34,037 bases of DNA. It comes from Aurantimonadaceae bacterium (lineage in GTDB: Bacteria; Pseudomonadota; Alphaproteobacteria; Rhizobiales; Rhizobiaceae). The stretch covers positions 1 through 34,037 of the forward strand of contig QIIJ01000096.1 in NCBI GenBank assembly GCA_003232595.1, read 5' to 3'. The notes beneath the pieces were generated by a model. That model ran no database searches. It had not been told where the DNA came from and worked only from the letters and a program-made list of their open reading frames with translations. The position numbers were made by a program, and so were the translations under genes. Shown piece by piece: positions 7,582 to 16,901 of this stretch; within the stretch, counting starts at the first letter, position 1, and every line of letters begins with the position of its first letter.

Positions 7582-9972
7582 ATGAGGCAGGCGGGCGCAA
7601 CAGGCGTGCGCGGCAAGTTTGGTGATTCCATAAATGGCAAGTTCCAAATCAGGAGCAATATTGCCGGACAAGCCAGATTTCTTGCCCGACCAGCATATGA
7701 CCAGCTTGTGCGGGCAGAGCCGTTGTTGCGTAAACTTATTCCAATTCTGGTAATTATCCTGCTTGTGGTTGTCGCTCTTTCCCGCGCAATGTCGTTGCTG
7801 ATGCAAGCAGAAAACATCGACCGTAACGAACGGCAGCAACTCAGTTACATCGCCATCATCCTTGAAAGCGACCTCAACAAACTCCCCGTTGATAGTTCAG
7901 ACCAGCCTGACCACAAATCGCTACAGGCATCGCTTGAAAAAGCCCTGCCACAAGGAACTTTGCAACCGGGTCGCCAGGTGCTGCTTTCTAACAAATCCGG
8001 AGAAATCATTGCTGCTGTTCCATTAATTTCCAGCAAAATTGGCCGGTATCTGGAAGATGTTTTGGGTGGCGATTATTTGCTGACCACATTTGGCAAGCGC
8101 GCAGAAATACGCCCTGTCACAATGAACGGGGACCGGCCAGCATTGGCGACACACTATTTTCTCAATCTGCCGTTGGGAGGCATTACGGTATTACGCGGGG
8201 AAGCGGAGCTTTATGCCGGATGGCGCCGCACCGTATCGCTCAATGTCAGCCTGTTTGTGGGCACCAGCGTCATTCTCCTGGTCATAATATATGCATATTT
8301 TTCCCAGGCCGGGCGGGCAAAACAGGCCGACAAGGTCTATTTCGAAACCCTTGCCCGTTTTGATGCGGCTCTGGCACGAGGACGCTCCGGCCTGTGGGAC
8401 TGGGATTTATCCCGAGGGCAGATTTTTTGGTCTTCCTCGATGTATGAGTTACTGGGAATGCCGCCGCGACAGGAGCTTATCGGTTTCGATGAGTTGCAAC
8501 ATCTGATTCACCCCGACGATGCTGACCTCTATCTGGTTGCCAACCAGGCGTTATCACAAGATGGCGGCGTTATTGATCAGGTTTTTCGCATGCGTCATAC
8601 AGAAGGTCACTGGGTGTGGCTGCGAGCCCGCGCAGAGCTTGTTTATTATCATGGTACTGAGCCTCGCCTAATCGGAATTGCAGTAGACATCACTGAACAA
8701 CAGGCAATCAAAAAACAAAGCCAGATTACCAATGTTCGGCTGCGCGATGCCATTGAAAATATTTCGGAAGCATTTGTCTTGTGGGATCCATCCAAGAAAA
8801 TTGTGATGTGCAATTCCAAATATCAACAATTGTACGATCTGCCCGAAAGCGAAGTCACAACAGGCAGACGATACGAAGATATCATGAATGTAGCACGGCA
8901 ACCGGTGATTCGCACACAGGTGTCTACCGGTGTTTCCTCCGAAATCGGTGCCCGCACCCTTGAGGCGCAGCTTGAGGATGGTCGCTGGCTGCAAATCAGC
9001 GAACGCCGCACCAAGGATGGCGGTTTTGTGTCTGTCGGCACAGACATTACCCAGATCAAACGCCATGAAGAAAAACTCATCGATTCTGAACGGCGACTAA
9101 TGGCAACGATTGCCGACCTGCGCCAGTCTCAACAAAAGCTCGAAGTCCAGGCGCAGCAACTGGTTGAACTGGCTGACAAGGTATCAGGTGAAAAAAACAA
9201 AGCCGAACTGGCTAATCAAACCAAGTCAGAGTTTTTGGCCAACATTTCACATGAACTGCGCACGCCCCTAAACGCCATAATCGGTTTTTCTGAAATCATG
9301 CAATCGGGTATGTTCGGGCCGCTGGGTTCTGACAAATATGCAGAATATGCTGGCGATATTCATCACAGTGGTTCCTATTTGCTGGGTGTTATCAATGACA
9401 TCCTCGATATGTCAAAAATCGAGGCCGGACGCATGCAACTTGATCTTGAATGTGTGCATCTTGATAAAACTCTGGAAGAAACCCTGAGGATTGTCGGGCA
9501 CCAGGCAAAAGAAGCGGGGATATCTCTCTCGGAAAACATTTCCAATAAAATTGTGCTTGATGCTGACCGCAGAGCAATGAAACAGATCCTGCTCAACCTG
9601 CTTTCAAATGCAGTCAAGTTCACCGAAAGCGGCGGACGGATCACTGTTCGCGCACGAGCGGTATCAGATGCAGTGACAATCACTATTGAGGACACAGGCG
9701 TTGGAATTTCAAAAGATGATTTAAGAAAACTCGGCCGGCCATTTGAACAGGTGCAAAACCAGTTCACAAAATGCCACAAAGGATCCGGGCTTGGCCTTGC
9801 CATTTCGCGCTCCCTGACTGAACTGCATGGCGGCAGGATGAAGATCAGGTCTACTGAAGGTAGCGGCACAATTGTCTCAATCAGGTTACCGGCGAAATGC
9901 AAGCCCGGTAAATTTGACGACAACGAAACAATTGTTGAACCCGGTAAAAACGGCGGCAAGGTAGCAGCCTGA
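7582..9972 (+). CDS. membrane-bound PAS-PAS sensor histidine kinase (PleC/DivJ/PdhS/CbrA-like)
   Basis: This is a 796-residue inner-membrane sensor kinase. Two hydrophobic helices (about 50-70 and 223-243) flank an extracytoplasmic sensor of ~150 residues. They are followed by a PAS domain with LWDWD and HPDDADLY motifs (about 255-380), a second PAS_7-type domain (about 387-500), a glutamine-rich coiled coil and a HisKA domain with the phospho-accepting His557 in NISHELRTPLN. The HATPase domain has the N-box LLNLLSNAVKF and G-boxes DTGVGIS and GSGLGLA. There is no receiver domain. The sequence after the H-box (SGMFGPLGSDKYAEYAGDI) is typical of the alphaproteobacterial cell-cycle kinases PleC, DivJ and PdhS/CbrA, whose partner is DivK. 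I cannot tell which. ATG 7582 is chosen because AGGGG lies six bases upstream; a TTG at 7543 is unsupported. Confidence 0.88.
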   Translation: MRQAGATGVRGKFGDSINGKFQIRSNIAGQARFLARPAYDQLVRAEPLLRKLIPILVIILLVVVALSRAMSLLMQAENIDRNERQQLSYIAIILESDLNKLPVDSSDQPDHKSLQASLEKALPQGTLQPGRQVLLSNKSGEIIAAVPLISSKIGRYLEDVLGGDYLLTTFGKRAEIRPVTMNGDRPALATHYFLNLPLGGITVLRGEAELYAGWRRTVSLNVSLFVGTSVILLVIIYAYFSQAGRAKQADKVYFETLARFDAALARGRSGLWDWDLSRGQIFWSSSMYELLGMPPRQELIGFDELQHLIHPDDADLYLVANQALSQDGGVIDQVFRMRHTEGHWVWLRARAELVYYHGTEPRLIGIAVDITEQQAIKKQSQITNVRLRDAIENISEAFVLWDPSKKIVMCNSKYQQLYDLPESEVTTGRRYEDIMNVARQPVIRTQVSTGVSSEIGARTLEAQLEDGRWLQISERRTKDGGFVSVGTDITQIKRHEEKLIDSERRLMATIADLRQSQQKLEVQAQQLVELADKVSGEKNKAELANQTKSEFLANISHELRTPLNAIIGFSEIMQSGMFGPLGSDKYAEYAGDIHHSGSYLLGVINDILDMSKIEAGRMQLDLECVHLDKTLEETLRIVGHQAKEAGISLSENISNKIVLDADRRAMKQILLNLLSNAVKFTESGGRITVRARAVSDAVTITIEDTGVGISKDDLRKLGRPFEQVQNQFTKCHKGSGLGLAISRSLTELHGGRMKIRSTEGSGTIVSIRLPAKCKPGKFDDNETIVEPGKNGGKVAA

Positions 9973-9992
9973 ACAGTCTTTACTTGTTTCTC

Positions 9993-10009
9993 GCGCCGAT
10001 ATCTGGCGC
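9993..10009. terminator. possible shared terminator hairpin between convergent kinase gene and glnE
   Basis: GCGCC and GGCGC form a five-base stem around a seven-base loop in the 48-base gap between two converging genes. There is no T-run on either side, so intrinsic termination is doubtful. Confidence 0.35.
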
Positions 10010-10020
10010 AGCATCAGAAA

Positions 10021-12969
10021 TTACATGCTGTCAACACCCGCTAACATCAGTTGATCGTAGATTGAACGAACAGCCCTGCGGGTTTCCTGAAGTTCAAATT
10101 CAAGACTGTCTAAATCCGGTAAGCCGGAAACAATAACAAGGCGTTCAACCAGTCCGGCTGGAGCTTTTTCCGGATCAAAGGGACCATCCAGGCAGAGACG
10201 GAGCAATTGTTCGATTGTTTGATAGAGTATTAACGCGTTGGTCAGTACAATTTTATAATCCGGCGATATTTGTGTTATTTGAACGGTAAATTGCAGCCGG
10301 TTAATTTTCTCGCCAGTTGTTTCAGGTAACTCTCCTTTGCGGTCAATACAGCCAGCCAGTTCTGCCCATTGAACAATAAAATCAATATCAAGCAACCCGC
10401 CAACACAGGTTTTGATTTCCCAGATCGAACCTGCCGGCTTTTCCTTTTCGAGCCGCCTGCGCATCTCGGCCACATCACCGGTCAATTTGGCCAGGTCCCT
10501 TGGAGATCTGGTGATCCGATCTATTTGCCTGGTCGCATTGACTACCAGCAATTCATCACCGGCGACTAGTCGAGCTCGGGTCAAGGCCATATGCTCCCAC
10601 GTCCAGGCTTCCGATTTTTGATAACGAATATATGCATCAATATTGGTGGCCAAAGGACCAGCATTGCCGGATGGCCGAAGGCGGAAATCAAGCTCGTAGA
10701 CTGTCCCTTCGGCCGTAGGCGCACTCATTGCGGCAATCAACCTTTGCGTCATCCGGGCAAAATACTGAGACGTTGCCAAGGGTTTATTACCATTTGAAAA
10801 TTCTGCACCGGGTGCATGGTCATAAAGCAGGATGAGATCAAGATCAGAACCGGCGGTTAATTCACGGCTGCCAAGGCGGCCCATGCCTATTACCGCCAGC
10901 ATGCCACCATCGACAACGCCATGAATTCTCTCAAACTCTTGGCGGACATGATCAAGAAGCCTGCCAATCAGCACTTCTGCAAGATCTGAGAACGCCCGCC
11001 CTGCTCTTTCCTGATCAATGGTCTTTCCCAGATAGCGGACACCGATCAGGAACTTTTGTTCCATAGAGAATATTCTTGCACGATCGAGCGCATCCTCATA
11101 GTCACGAGCACGGCCAATGCTGTCGTCCAGATAGGCTTGCAACTGTTTGGAGGTTGGCAAAGTATGGAAAAATTCAGGTTCAAGCAGGCTGTCAAATACG
11201 TGCGGTTTTCTGGTGATAATATTGGCCAGACGCGGTGCTATGCCAAGAACTTCAGCCAACAGTCGCAGCAATTCCGGGTTGGATTTCAACATGGCAAAAA
11301 GCTGCACACCTACGGGCAGGCCTTGCAGAAATCGATCGAATGCCAGCACGGCGTCATCGGCAGAACTTGTCTTGGCAAACGCCTGCAATAATATTGGCAA
11401 AAGCTCAGTCAGCCGTTCGCGGGCCTCTGCCGTCTGCATAACCCGATAACGGCTAAAGTGCCAACCGCGAATTATTCTACTGATGGCTGATGGCCGTTTA
11501 TATCCGAGCCCTTTCAAAGTGATCAGGGTTCCCGGATCGTCCTCATCGCCGGTAAACACAAGATTGCCCAATGTATCCGAAAGCGATTCTTCATTCTCAA
11601 ACAGATTGCCATAGTGGCTCTCCACCCGCTTCATGTGCATCTCAAGTACAAGAGCAAGCTCCTCAAACTCACTAAACCCGCACATCAATGCAACACGGCG
11701 CAGTTCAATTTCGCTCGTTGGCATTGTGTGTGTCTGCTCATCAGATATCATTTGCAACCGATGCTCAACATTACGAAGGAACCGATAAGCCGCCGTCATT
11801 TCATTTTTTGCAGATTGTGAAATCCATTTTTTCTTATGCAGGATTTCAAGCATTTGCACCGTGTTTCGGCCCCGCAACTCATCAACTCGTCCTCCGGCTA
11901 TCAATTGTTGGGTCTGGACAAAAAACTCGATTTCCCTAATTCCTCCACGCCCAAGTTTTAAATTGTGGCCAGAAACAGCAATTTTACCATGGCCTCGATG
12001 GGCGTGAATCTGCCGTTTGATTGAATGGATATCGGCAATGGCTGCAAAGTCGAGATACTTGCGCCAGATGAACGGCGTTAATTCCTTCAGATAGAGTGCA
12101 CCGGCTTTTTTGTCACCTGCAGCCAACCGAGCTTTAATATGGGCTGCCCGCTCCCAATTCTGACCGCTTGATTCGTAATAATTGAGTGCTGCAGCCACGG
12201 GCAGCGCGGGCGGGGTTGAACCCGGGTCTGGCCTAAGACGCAAATCCGTTCGAAAGACATAACCATCGCCGGTGCGCTCCTGCATGATAACGGCCAACTG
12301 TTTAGCCAGTCGCGGATACAAAGACAATGCTTCGTCATAGTTTATGATTGCTTTTGCGTTGCCGTCAAAGAGGCAGATTATGTCGATATCACTTGAATAG
12401 TTAAGCTCAAACGCTCCATGTTTGCCCATGGCAAGAATGATCAGGCCTGAATCTTTTTCCGGATTTTCCCTGTCTGGCAAAGCTATCGTGCCCCGGTCGT
12501 GGGCTTCCCGCAACAGGAACCGGCAGGTGGCGCCAAGTGCAGAATCAGCGAATCGTGTGAGAGTCTCGCAGGTTTTTTCAACTTGCCACCAGCCACAAAG
12601 ATCAGCAATACCGCATAAAAGGGCACAATGACGTTTGCCCTTACGCAACAGTACCATCAGCTCCTTTTGGTTTTTTGCCTTAATATCAGCTGAAAAAGAT
12701 GCATCGATCAACGATTTTTCAGCGACTTCCAGGCCTTCAACGATCATTAGTTGCAGAAAATCCGTATCCCGCATTGCAATTGTTTGCAGATAGGGGGAAA
12801 GGTCGAAGATAGCTGACAGGTTTGCGGAAAGACTATCAACTTCATTCAGATGCATCCTTAAGGGTTCAAATTCTGCGTCCTGTGACCGGTCTCGAAATTC
12901 GAGCCATTTGGCAGATGCGCGCTCCTGATCAAGAGGAAGCAGCTCTATTTGTGGTTCGCCGGGAGTCAT
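10021..12969 (-). CDS. glnE: bifunctional glutamine synthetase adenylyltransferase/adenylyl-removing enzyme
   Basis: GlnE adds AMP to, and removes it from, glutamine synthetase, shutting the enzyme off in nitrogen excess and restoring it under starvation, under control of PII proteins. The ~982-residue protein has the expected two nucleotidyltransferase halves. The N-terminal (removase) half has YSSDIDIICLFD with the metal-binding Asp pair near 196-198. The C-terminal (transferase) half has GSDLDLILLYD near 705. Both DxD pairs are intact, so both activities should be present. FRTDLRLRPDPG and ELDFRLRPSGNAG are further family motifs. I prefer ATG 12969 because AAGGA lies five bases upstream; ATG 12975 in frame is the alternative. 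It follows the kinase gene at 12991 by about 20 bases on the same strand, so it may be read from the upstream operon. Confidence 0.97.
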   Translation of the reverse strand: MTPGEPQIELLPLDQERASAKWLEFRDRSQDAEFEPLRMHLNEVDSLSANLSAIFDLSPYLQTIAMRDTDFLQLMIVEGLEVAEKSLIDASFSADIKAKNQKELMVLLRKGKRHCALLCGIADLCGWWQVEKTCETLTRFADSALGATCRFLLREAHDRGTIALPDRENPEKDSGLIILAMGKHGAFELNYSSDIDIICLFDGNAKAIINYDEALSLYPRLAKQLAVIMQERTGDGYVFRTDLRLRPDPGSTPPALPVAAALNYYESSGQNWERAAHIKARLAAGDKKAGALYLKELTPFIWRKYLDFAAIADIHSIKRQIHAHRGHGKIAVSGHNLKLGRGGIREIEFFVQTQQLIAGGRVDELRGRNTVQMLEILHKKKWISQSAKNEMTAAYRFLRNVEHRLQMISDEQTHTMPTSEIELRRVALMCGFSEFEELALVLEMHMKRVESHYGNLFENEESLSDTLGNLVFTGDEDDPGTLITLKGLGYKRPSAISRIIRGWHFSRYRVMQTAEARERLTELLPILLQAFAKTSSADDAVLAFDRFLQGLPVGVQLFAMLKSNPELLRLLAEVLGIAPRLANIITRKPHVFDSLLEPEFFHTLPTSKQLQAYLDDSIGRARDYEDALDRARIFSMEQKFLIGVRYLGKTIDQERAGRAFSDLAEVLIGRLLDHVRQEFERIHGVVDGGMLAVIGMGRLGSRELTAGSDLDLILLYDHAPGAEFSNGNKPLATSQYFARMTQRLIAAMSAPTAEGTVYELDFRLRPSGNAGPLATNIDAYIRYQKSEAWTWEHMALTRARLVAGDELLVVNATRQIDRITRSPRDLAKLTGDVAEMRRRLEKEKPAGSIWEIKTCVGGLLDIDFIVQWAELAGCIDRKGELPETTGEKINRLQFTVQITQISPDYKIVLTNALILYQTIEQLLRLCLDGPFDPEKAPAGLVERLVIVSGLPDLDSLEFELQETRRAVRSIYDQLMLAGVDSM

Positions 12970-12990
12970 TGCCATCCTTGAATTGAATAA

Positions 12991-14388
12991 TTACTGTCCA
13001 GCTGCAACAGGGATGGTAATTGTTGCAACCAAGCCCGGATTATTGACACCCAGATTGAGCCTACCATTGTGCAGACGGGCTACGGCGTCAACCAGGCTGA
13101 GGCCCAGGCCGGTTCCTGGCTTACTTCGACTTTTGTCAAGCCTGACAAATCTCTCTTTGACCCGCTCCCGGTCTTCTTCTGCAATGCCTGGACCATTGTC
13201 AGCGACCTTGATTTCAGCCGTTTTGTTTTCGATGTTTACGCCAATCACAACCTGTGGGTTTCCTGTGCCGCTGTCTGTAGCATATTTGATTGCATTATCG
13301 GTCAGATTGGCAAGTGCCTGGCCCATCAGTTCCCGGTTCCCCCGGATTTCGATTGGACCGGGTATGGATATTGAGAAATCAACACCTGCTTCGTCTGCCG
13401 AAGGTTCATAAAGCTCATGAACATCTGATACGACCGCAGCCAGGTCAAATATCGCAAAATTTCCGGCATGAGACCCCGCTTCAACCCGGGTGATCATCAG
13501 CAAAGCATCGAATGTTCGGATCAGGATGTCTGATTCTGCAATTATATCCGCCATTGCCTGCTTGTATCCCGTTTTATCCGGGTCGCCGGTCAGAGTTTGC
13601 TCCGCCTTGTTTCGCAAGCGGGTCAACGGCGTCTTCAGATCGTGAGCAATGTTGTCAGAAACCTGCTTCAATCCTTCATCCAATTGGGCCATACGGCCAA
13701 GCAGTTGGTTCAAACTTCCAGATAACCGGTCAAATTCATCGCCTGATCCGGACATTGATAATCGCTCATTCAGATCTCCCGCCATAATGCGTTTGGTGGA
13801 TTGTGAAACAGAATCAATTCGCTTAAGCGCGCGTCTTCCGACAAACAGCCATGTTATTGTGCCAAGCAATACCATCATAACCAGTGCGACAATCAGGGAG
13901 CGGCGTGCAATTAAGCGAAACCTGTCCGGCTCCCCAAGATCGCGCCCGATCAAAGCCCGCAGACCGCCCGGAAGCTCAAACACTCTTGCGATAGCCTGCC
14001 GGTCCGGGCCATGCGCACTACCGAAACCTTCATAGCGAAATGGTTGCTCTGTCCAACCGGTCTGGTTCAATACTCCCGGTTCAAGGTCACTGACATTACC
14101 GGCAATAATTCGACCTGAAGCATCTGCAATAAGGTAAAGACTGGCGCCCGGTGCGCGCGACCGGTTCTCGATAACCCGGATAAACCTCGACAGACTGCCA
14201 CCGCCATAGATAGCCGAAAGCGCCTGAATTTCATCATTCACGATTTGTTGTGTCTGGTGCCGCAGCAAACGCGATGTATCAATTGTAGTATAGGCGATGA
14301 GAACTACGGCAAAAAGGCCAAATACGATTGTATAAGCCAAAGACAATCGTACCGACGTTATATTAAGCAATGCGCGAAAGCGCTTCAT
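12991..14388 (-). CDS. two-component sensor histidine kinase
   Basis: This is a 465-residue inner-membrane kinase of the EnvZ/HPK type. TM1 (about 14-36) and TM2 (about 163-184) flank a periplasmic domain of ~125 residues. A HAMP linker follows (RALKRIDSVSQSTKRIMAG), then the phosphorylation site His249 in DNIAHDLKTPLTRLRN, and the ATP-binding N-box NLTDNAIKYA, DNGPGIAEEDRE and GTGLGLSLV. Its start codon is one base beyond the stop of the response regulator gene at 14390, so the pair is translationally coupled and certainly cognate. Position after degP suggests envelope stress as the signal, but that is inference. The same regulator-kinase-glnE order is known to me from rhizobia, where the pair has no settled name. 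Confidence 0.93.
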   Translation of the reverse strand: MKRFRALLNITSVRLSLAYTIVFGLFAVVLIAYTTIDTSRLLRHQTQQIVNDEIQALSAIYGGGSLSRFIRVIENRSRAPGASLYLIADASGRIIAGNVSDLEPGVLNQTGWTEQPFRYEGFGSAHGPDRQAIARVFELPGGLRALIGRDLGEPDRFRLIARRSLIVALVMMVLLGTITWLFVGRRALKRIDSVSQSTKRIMAGDLNERLSMSGSGDEFDRLSGSLNQLLGRMAQLDEGLKQVSDNIAHDLKTPLTRLRNKAEQTLTGDPDKTGYKQAMADIIAESDILIRTFDALLMITRVEAGSHAGNFAIFDLAAVVSDVHELYEPSADEAGVDFSISIPGPIEIRGNRELMGQALANLTDNAIKYATDSGTGNPQVVIGVNIENKTAEIKVADNGPGIAEEDRERVKERFVRLDKSRSKPGTGLGLSLVDAVARLHNGRLNLGVNNPGLVATITIPVAAGQ

Positions 14389-14389
14389 T

Positions 14390-15070
14390 TCACTCAGATT
14401 CCGACTTTAAAATATAGCCTGTGCCACGAACTGTCTGCAGCAACTGCTCGTCATAGTCCTTGTCTATTTTAGCACGAAGTCTGGAAATATGAACATCAAT
14501 GACATTGGTTTGGGGGTCAAAATGATAATCCCAGACATTTTCCAGCAACATAGTGCGAGTGACAACCTGTCCGGCGTTTTTCATCAGATATTCAAGCAGT
14601 CGATATTCACGCGGCTGAAGGATTATATCATCGCCATTGCGTTTTACTGCATGGGCCAGGCGATCCAGCTCAAGATCGCCCACCTTATAGGCAGTTTCAC
14701 TTTCTCCGGAAATACGGCGGCGATTTAGCACCTCAATTCTGGCAAGCAATTCAGAAAATGCATAGGGCTTGGGAAGATAGTCATCACTGCCGGCTCGAAG
14801 GCCAGCTACCCGGTCATCTACCTGGCCAAGGGCTGAAAGGATCAATACTGGTGTTTGATCGCCATTGTGACGAAGGTCGGTTATAATATTGATACCATCT
14901 TTGGTGGGCAGCATCCGATCAATCACCAGAACATCATACCCACCGTCAAGAGCCATTTCATAGCCCTCTTCCCCGTCATCAGCATGTTCGGCAACATGCC
15001 CGGCTTCTTTAAGAGATTTCACCAGATAGCTGGCCGCCTCACGGTCGTCTTCAATAAGCAGGATTCTCAT
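14390..15070 (-). CDS. OmpR/PhoB-family response regulator
   Basis: This DNA-binding response regulator has 226 residues. The receiver domain has the acidic pocket Glu7-Asp8-Asp9, phospho-acceptor Asp51 (VIDRMLP) and conserved lysine in LPKPY. The C-terminal winged helix includes LQPREYRLLEYLMKNAGQVVTR and TNVIDVHISRLRAKID, typical of the PhoB/OmpR output domain. It would be phosphorylated by the kinase encoded immediately downstream. ATG 15070 (MRILLIEDD) is the natural receiver start; a TTG three codons earlier is less likely. The 125 bases upstream carry two strong hairpins, so expression may be separated from degP. Confidence 0.94.
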   Translation of the reverse strand: MRILLIEDDREAASYLVKSLKEAGHVAEHADDGEEGYEMALDGGYDVLVIDRMLPTKDGINIITDLRHNGDQTPVLILSALGQVDDRVAGLRAGSDDYLPKPYAFSELLARIEVLNRRRISGESETAYKVGDLELDRLAHAVKRNGDDIILQPREYRLLEYLMKNAGQVVTRTMLLENVWDYHFDPQTNVIDVHISRLRAKIDKDYDEQLLQTVRGTGYILKSESE

Positions 15071-15112
15071 TGGGAACAAATACCAGTAACTGTCTTGATG
15101 TCAAAATCTATC

Positions 15113-15141
15113 GGCAGCAGGTTTGATGGGAACCCGCTGCC
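15113..15141 (-). terminator. hairpin between degP and the response regulator gene (possible degP terminator)
   Basis: GGCAGC-x-GGTT pairs with AACC-x-GCTGCC, a ten-pair stem with one mismatch and a seven-base loop. On the minus strand it is followed by GATAGATTTT, a weak T tract. It could end or attenuate transcription from degP. Confidence 0.45.
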
Positions 15142-15150
15142 TTTCAGATT

Positions 15151-15187
15151 GCACCTGATGTCGGTGGCGGCTAAAAACATCAGGTGC
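15151..15187 (-). repeat. perfect 11-bp inverted repeat just after the degP stop
   Basis: GCACCTGATGT (15151-15161) and ACATCAGGTGC (15177-15187) are perfect inverted copies around a 15-base loop, 18 bases beyond the degP stop codon. Together with the hairpin at 15113-15141 it fills most of the degP-regulator gap. It could be a transcript 3'-end structure or an operator for the regulator encoded next door. Confidence 0.6.
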
Positions 15188-15204
15188 CGTCTGTGCCGTC
15201 GGTT

Positions 15205-16734
15205 TTATCCCTTTGCCACCGGCAAGGCGACGAACCGGTTGTTCGTACCAACTTTTATCTGGAACAAGACTGCCTTGCGGTTTGAGGCAATTGCCCTTGA
15301 AAGTGCTTCTTCCACATCACCAATTGAGCTGACATCAGTACCATTGATGGAAAGAATGATATTGCCCTTGCGAAAGCCCTTTTTGGAAGCGGCACTTTCG
15401 GGATCCACCTCGGAAATAGTTACACCATCTTCCGACTGATTAAGCGTCAGTCCAAAAGACTCAAGTGGAACAGGCTTCTGCTCCTCCGTCGGCTTCACAA
15501 TGGCCGATGCGGATTTCAAACGGGGCAGAGTACCAAGTTCAACCTCAATATCCTTTGCTGCACCATCGCGCCAGATAGATACCGCTGTTTTTTCCTTCGG
15601 CGAATAACTGGCAATGAGTTTGGCGAGGTCCTTGGAGTTATTAACTTTTTTCCCATTCACCGCTGTAATTACATCGCCAGACTGAATGCCGGCTTTGTCG
15701 GCCGGGCTGCCATCTTGAGGCTCTGAAACAATTGCTCCATTGGCATCAACCAGCCCCAGTGATTCAGCAATGTCCGGGGTGACATTTTGAATTTGTACGC
15801 CGAGCCAGCCTCGCGTGACACTGCCTTCTGCAATCAGATCAGCCACAACTTCATTTGCGGTTGATGCAGGAATGGCAAAGGCTATTCCAACATTGCCGCC
15901 AGAGGGCGAGAAAATTGCTGTATTGACACCTATAACCTGACCACTGAGGTTAAATGTCGGGCCGCCGGAATTGCCTTTGTTGACAGCTGCATCGATTTGA
16001 ATGAAGTCATCATAAGGACCGGAGCGAATATCGCGACCACGGGCTGAAACAATTCCCGCTGTTACAGTGCCGCCAAGCCCGAACGGATTGCCCACAGCAA
16101 CAACCCAGTCACCAATTCGGGTGTCACCGTCGGCAAAATCCACATATGTGAACTTTTTGTCAGATTCTACTTTTAGGACCGCAAGATCAGTGCGTGGGTC
16201 GGTTCCGATCAGCTTCGCGTCCAATTCAGTGCCATCATTCATAACGATGGAAAATTTGATACCTTTATCAACAACATGGTTGTTGGTAACAACGTAACCG
16301 TCGTCAGAAACAAAAAAACCTGAACCCTGAGACTTGCCAAATCGACGGGGGCTTCGATTTCCACCATCGCCACGGCGACGTCTGTTTTGCCCAAATTCAT
16401 GCTCATTGCCGCGGCGTTCAAAGAACTTTCTCAACGGATGGTCTTTTGGAAGAAAGTCAAACCCGTTGCCTTCGGGAGAAAAACCGGTTTTCTTGGATGT
16501 CTGCTCGAGCCGGGCTTCGACCCTGACACTGACAACGGCTGGAGAAACGGCCTCAACCACATCAGCAAAACTCGGAGCCTGCGGAGCCTGAACACGCACT
16601 GGCTCGGCAACGGCATTATTGAGTGGTGTCAACAGCACCTGTGAAGCGACAATACTGCCGAGGCCAAGAGCAAATGCACTACCTAAAAGTGCTTTAATAC
16701 GGGTTCTGGATTGAGAGGGATTGTTCAAAGTCAT
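15205..16734 (-). CDS. degP: periplasmic Do-family serine protease DegP/MucD
   Basis: This is a 509-residue HtrA-type protease/chaperone that degrades misfolded envelope proteins. The N-terminus has a signal-like hydrophobic segment (about 14-40). The trypsin-like domain carries the catalytic triad His153 (NNHVVD), Asp183 (TDLAVL) and Ser256 (GNSGGP). The long LA loop (about 80-135) is rich in Arg and Gly. PDZ1 spans about 305-400 and PDZ2 about 425-505, the two-PDZ layout of DegP and not DegS. ATG 16734 is chosen because AAGGA lies seven bases upstream; an in-frame extension to 16803 would place an unsupported peptide before the signal sequence. It lies between ccmH and a two-component pair on the same strand, matching the rhizobial degP1 context. 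Confidence 0.95.
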   Translation of the reverse strand: MTLNNPSQSRTRIKALLGSAFALGLGSIVASQVLLTPLNNAVAEPVRVQAPQAPSFADVVEAVSPAVVSVRVEARLEQTSKKTGFSPEGNGFDFLPKDHPLRKFFERRGNEHEFGQNRRRRGDGGNRSPRRFGKSQGSGFFVSDDGYVVTNNHVVDKGIKFSIVMNDGTELDAKLIGTDPRTDLAVLKVESDKKFTYVDFADGDTRIGDWVVAVGNPFGLGGTVTAGIVSARGRDIRSGPYDDFIQIDAAVNKGNSGGPTFNLSGQVIGVNTAIFSPSGGNVGIAFAIPASTANEVVADLIAEGSVTRGWLGVQIQNVTPDIAESLGLVDANGAIVSEPQDGSPADKAGIQSGDVITAVNGKKVNNSKDLAKLIASYSPKEKTAVSIWRDGAAKDIEVELGTLPRLKSASAIVKPTEEQKPVPLESFGLTLNQSEDGVTISEVDPESAASKKGFRKGNIILSINGTDVSSIGDVEEALSRAIASNRKAVLFQIKVGTNNRFVALPVAKG

Positions 16735-16828
16735 GGTTGCATCCTTGGATAAGATTGCGATTTTACCGCAGGCAACAAATATCAGCCCGCTTGTCAACAG
16801 CAAATATGGCAGTTAAAATGTTACCATC

Positions 16829-16901
16829 CAATGGCAGGGAAATTAATTCTTGGTAAGGTATAACAATAAAGACAGCAATGCGTATTGCTACCCTGCCATT
16901 G
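16829..16901. repeat. nested inverted repeats upstream of degP
   Basis: CAATGGCAGGG (16829-16839) and CCCTGCCATTG (16891-16901) are perfect 11-base inverted copies enclosing 51 bases. Inside is a second inverted repeat, AGCAAT-gcgt-ATTGCT. The element sits in the 213-base gap between ccmH and degP, about 95 bases before the degP start. It could be a regulatory operator, an RNA structure or a small dispersed repeat. Confidence 0.6.

Noticed and set aside
9375..9959. 194-codon minus-strand frame under the PAS kinase
   Set aside because: It is antisense to the conserved HisKA/HATPase region and serine/arginine-rich as expected for a shadow frame.
14855..15439. 194-codon plus-strand frame spanning the regulator/degP gap
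   Set aside because: It runs antisense through both genes and the paired hairpins, and no domain is visible.
16792..16797. TTGACA on the minus strand upstream of degP as a -35 box
   Set aside because: No acceptable -10 element lies 16-18 bases downstream, so a promoter cannot be claimed.
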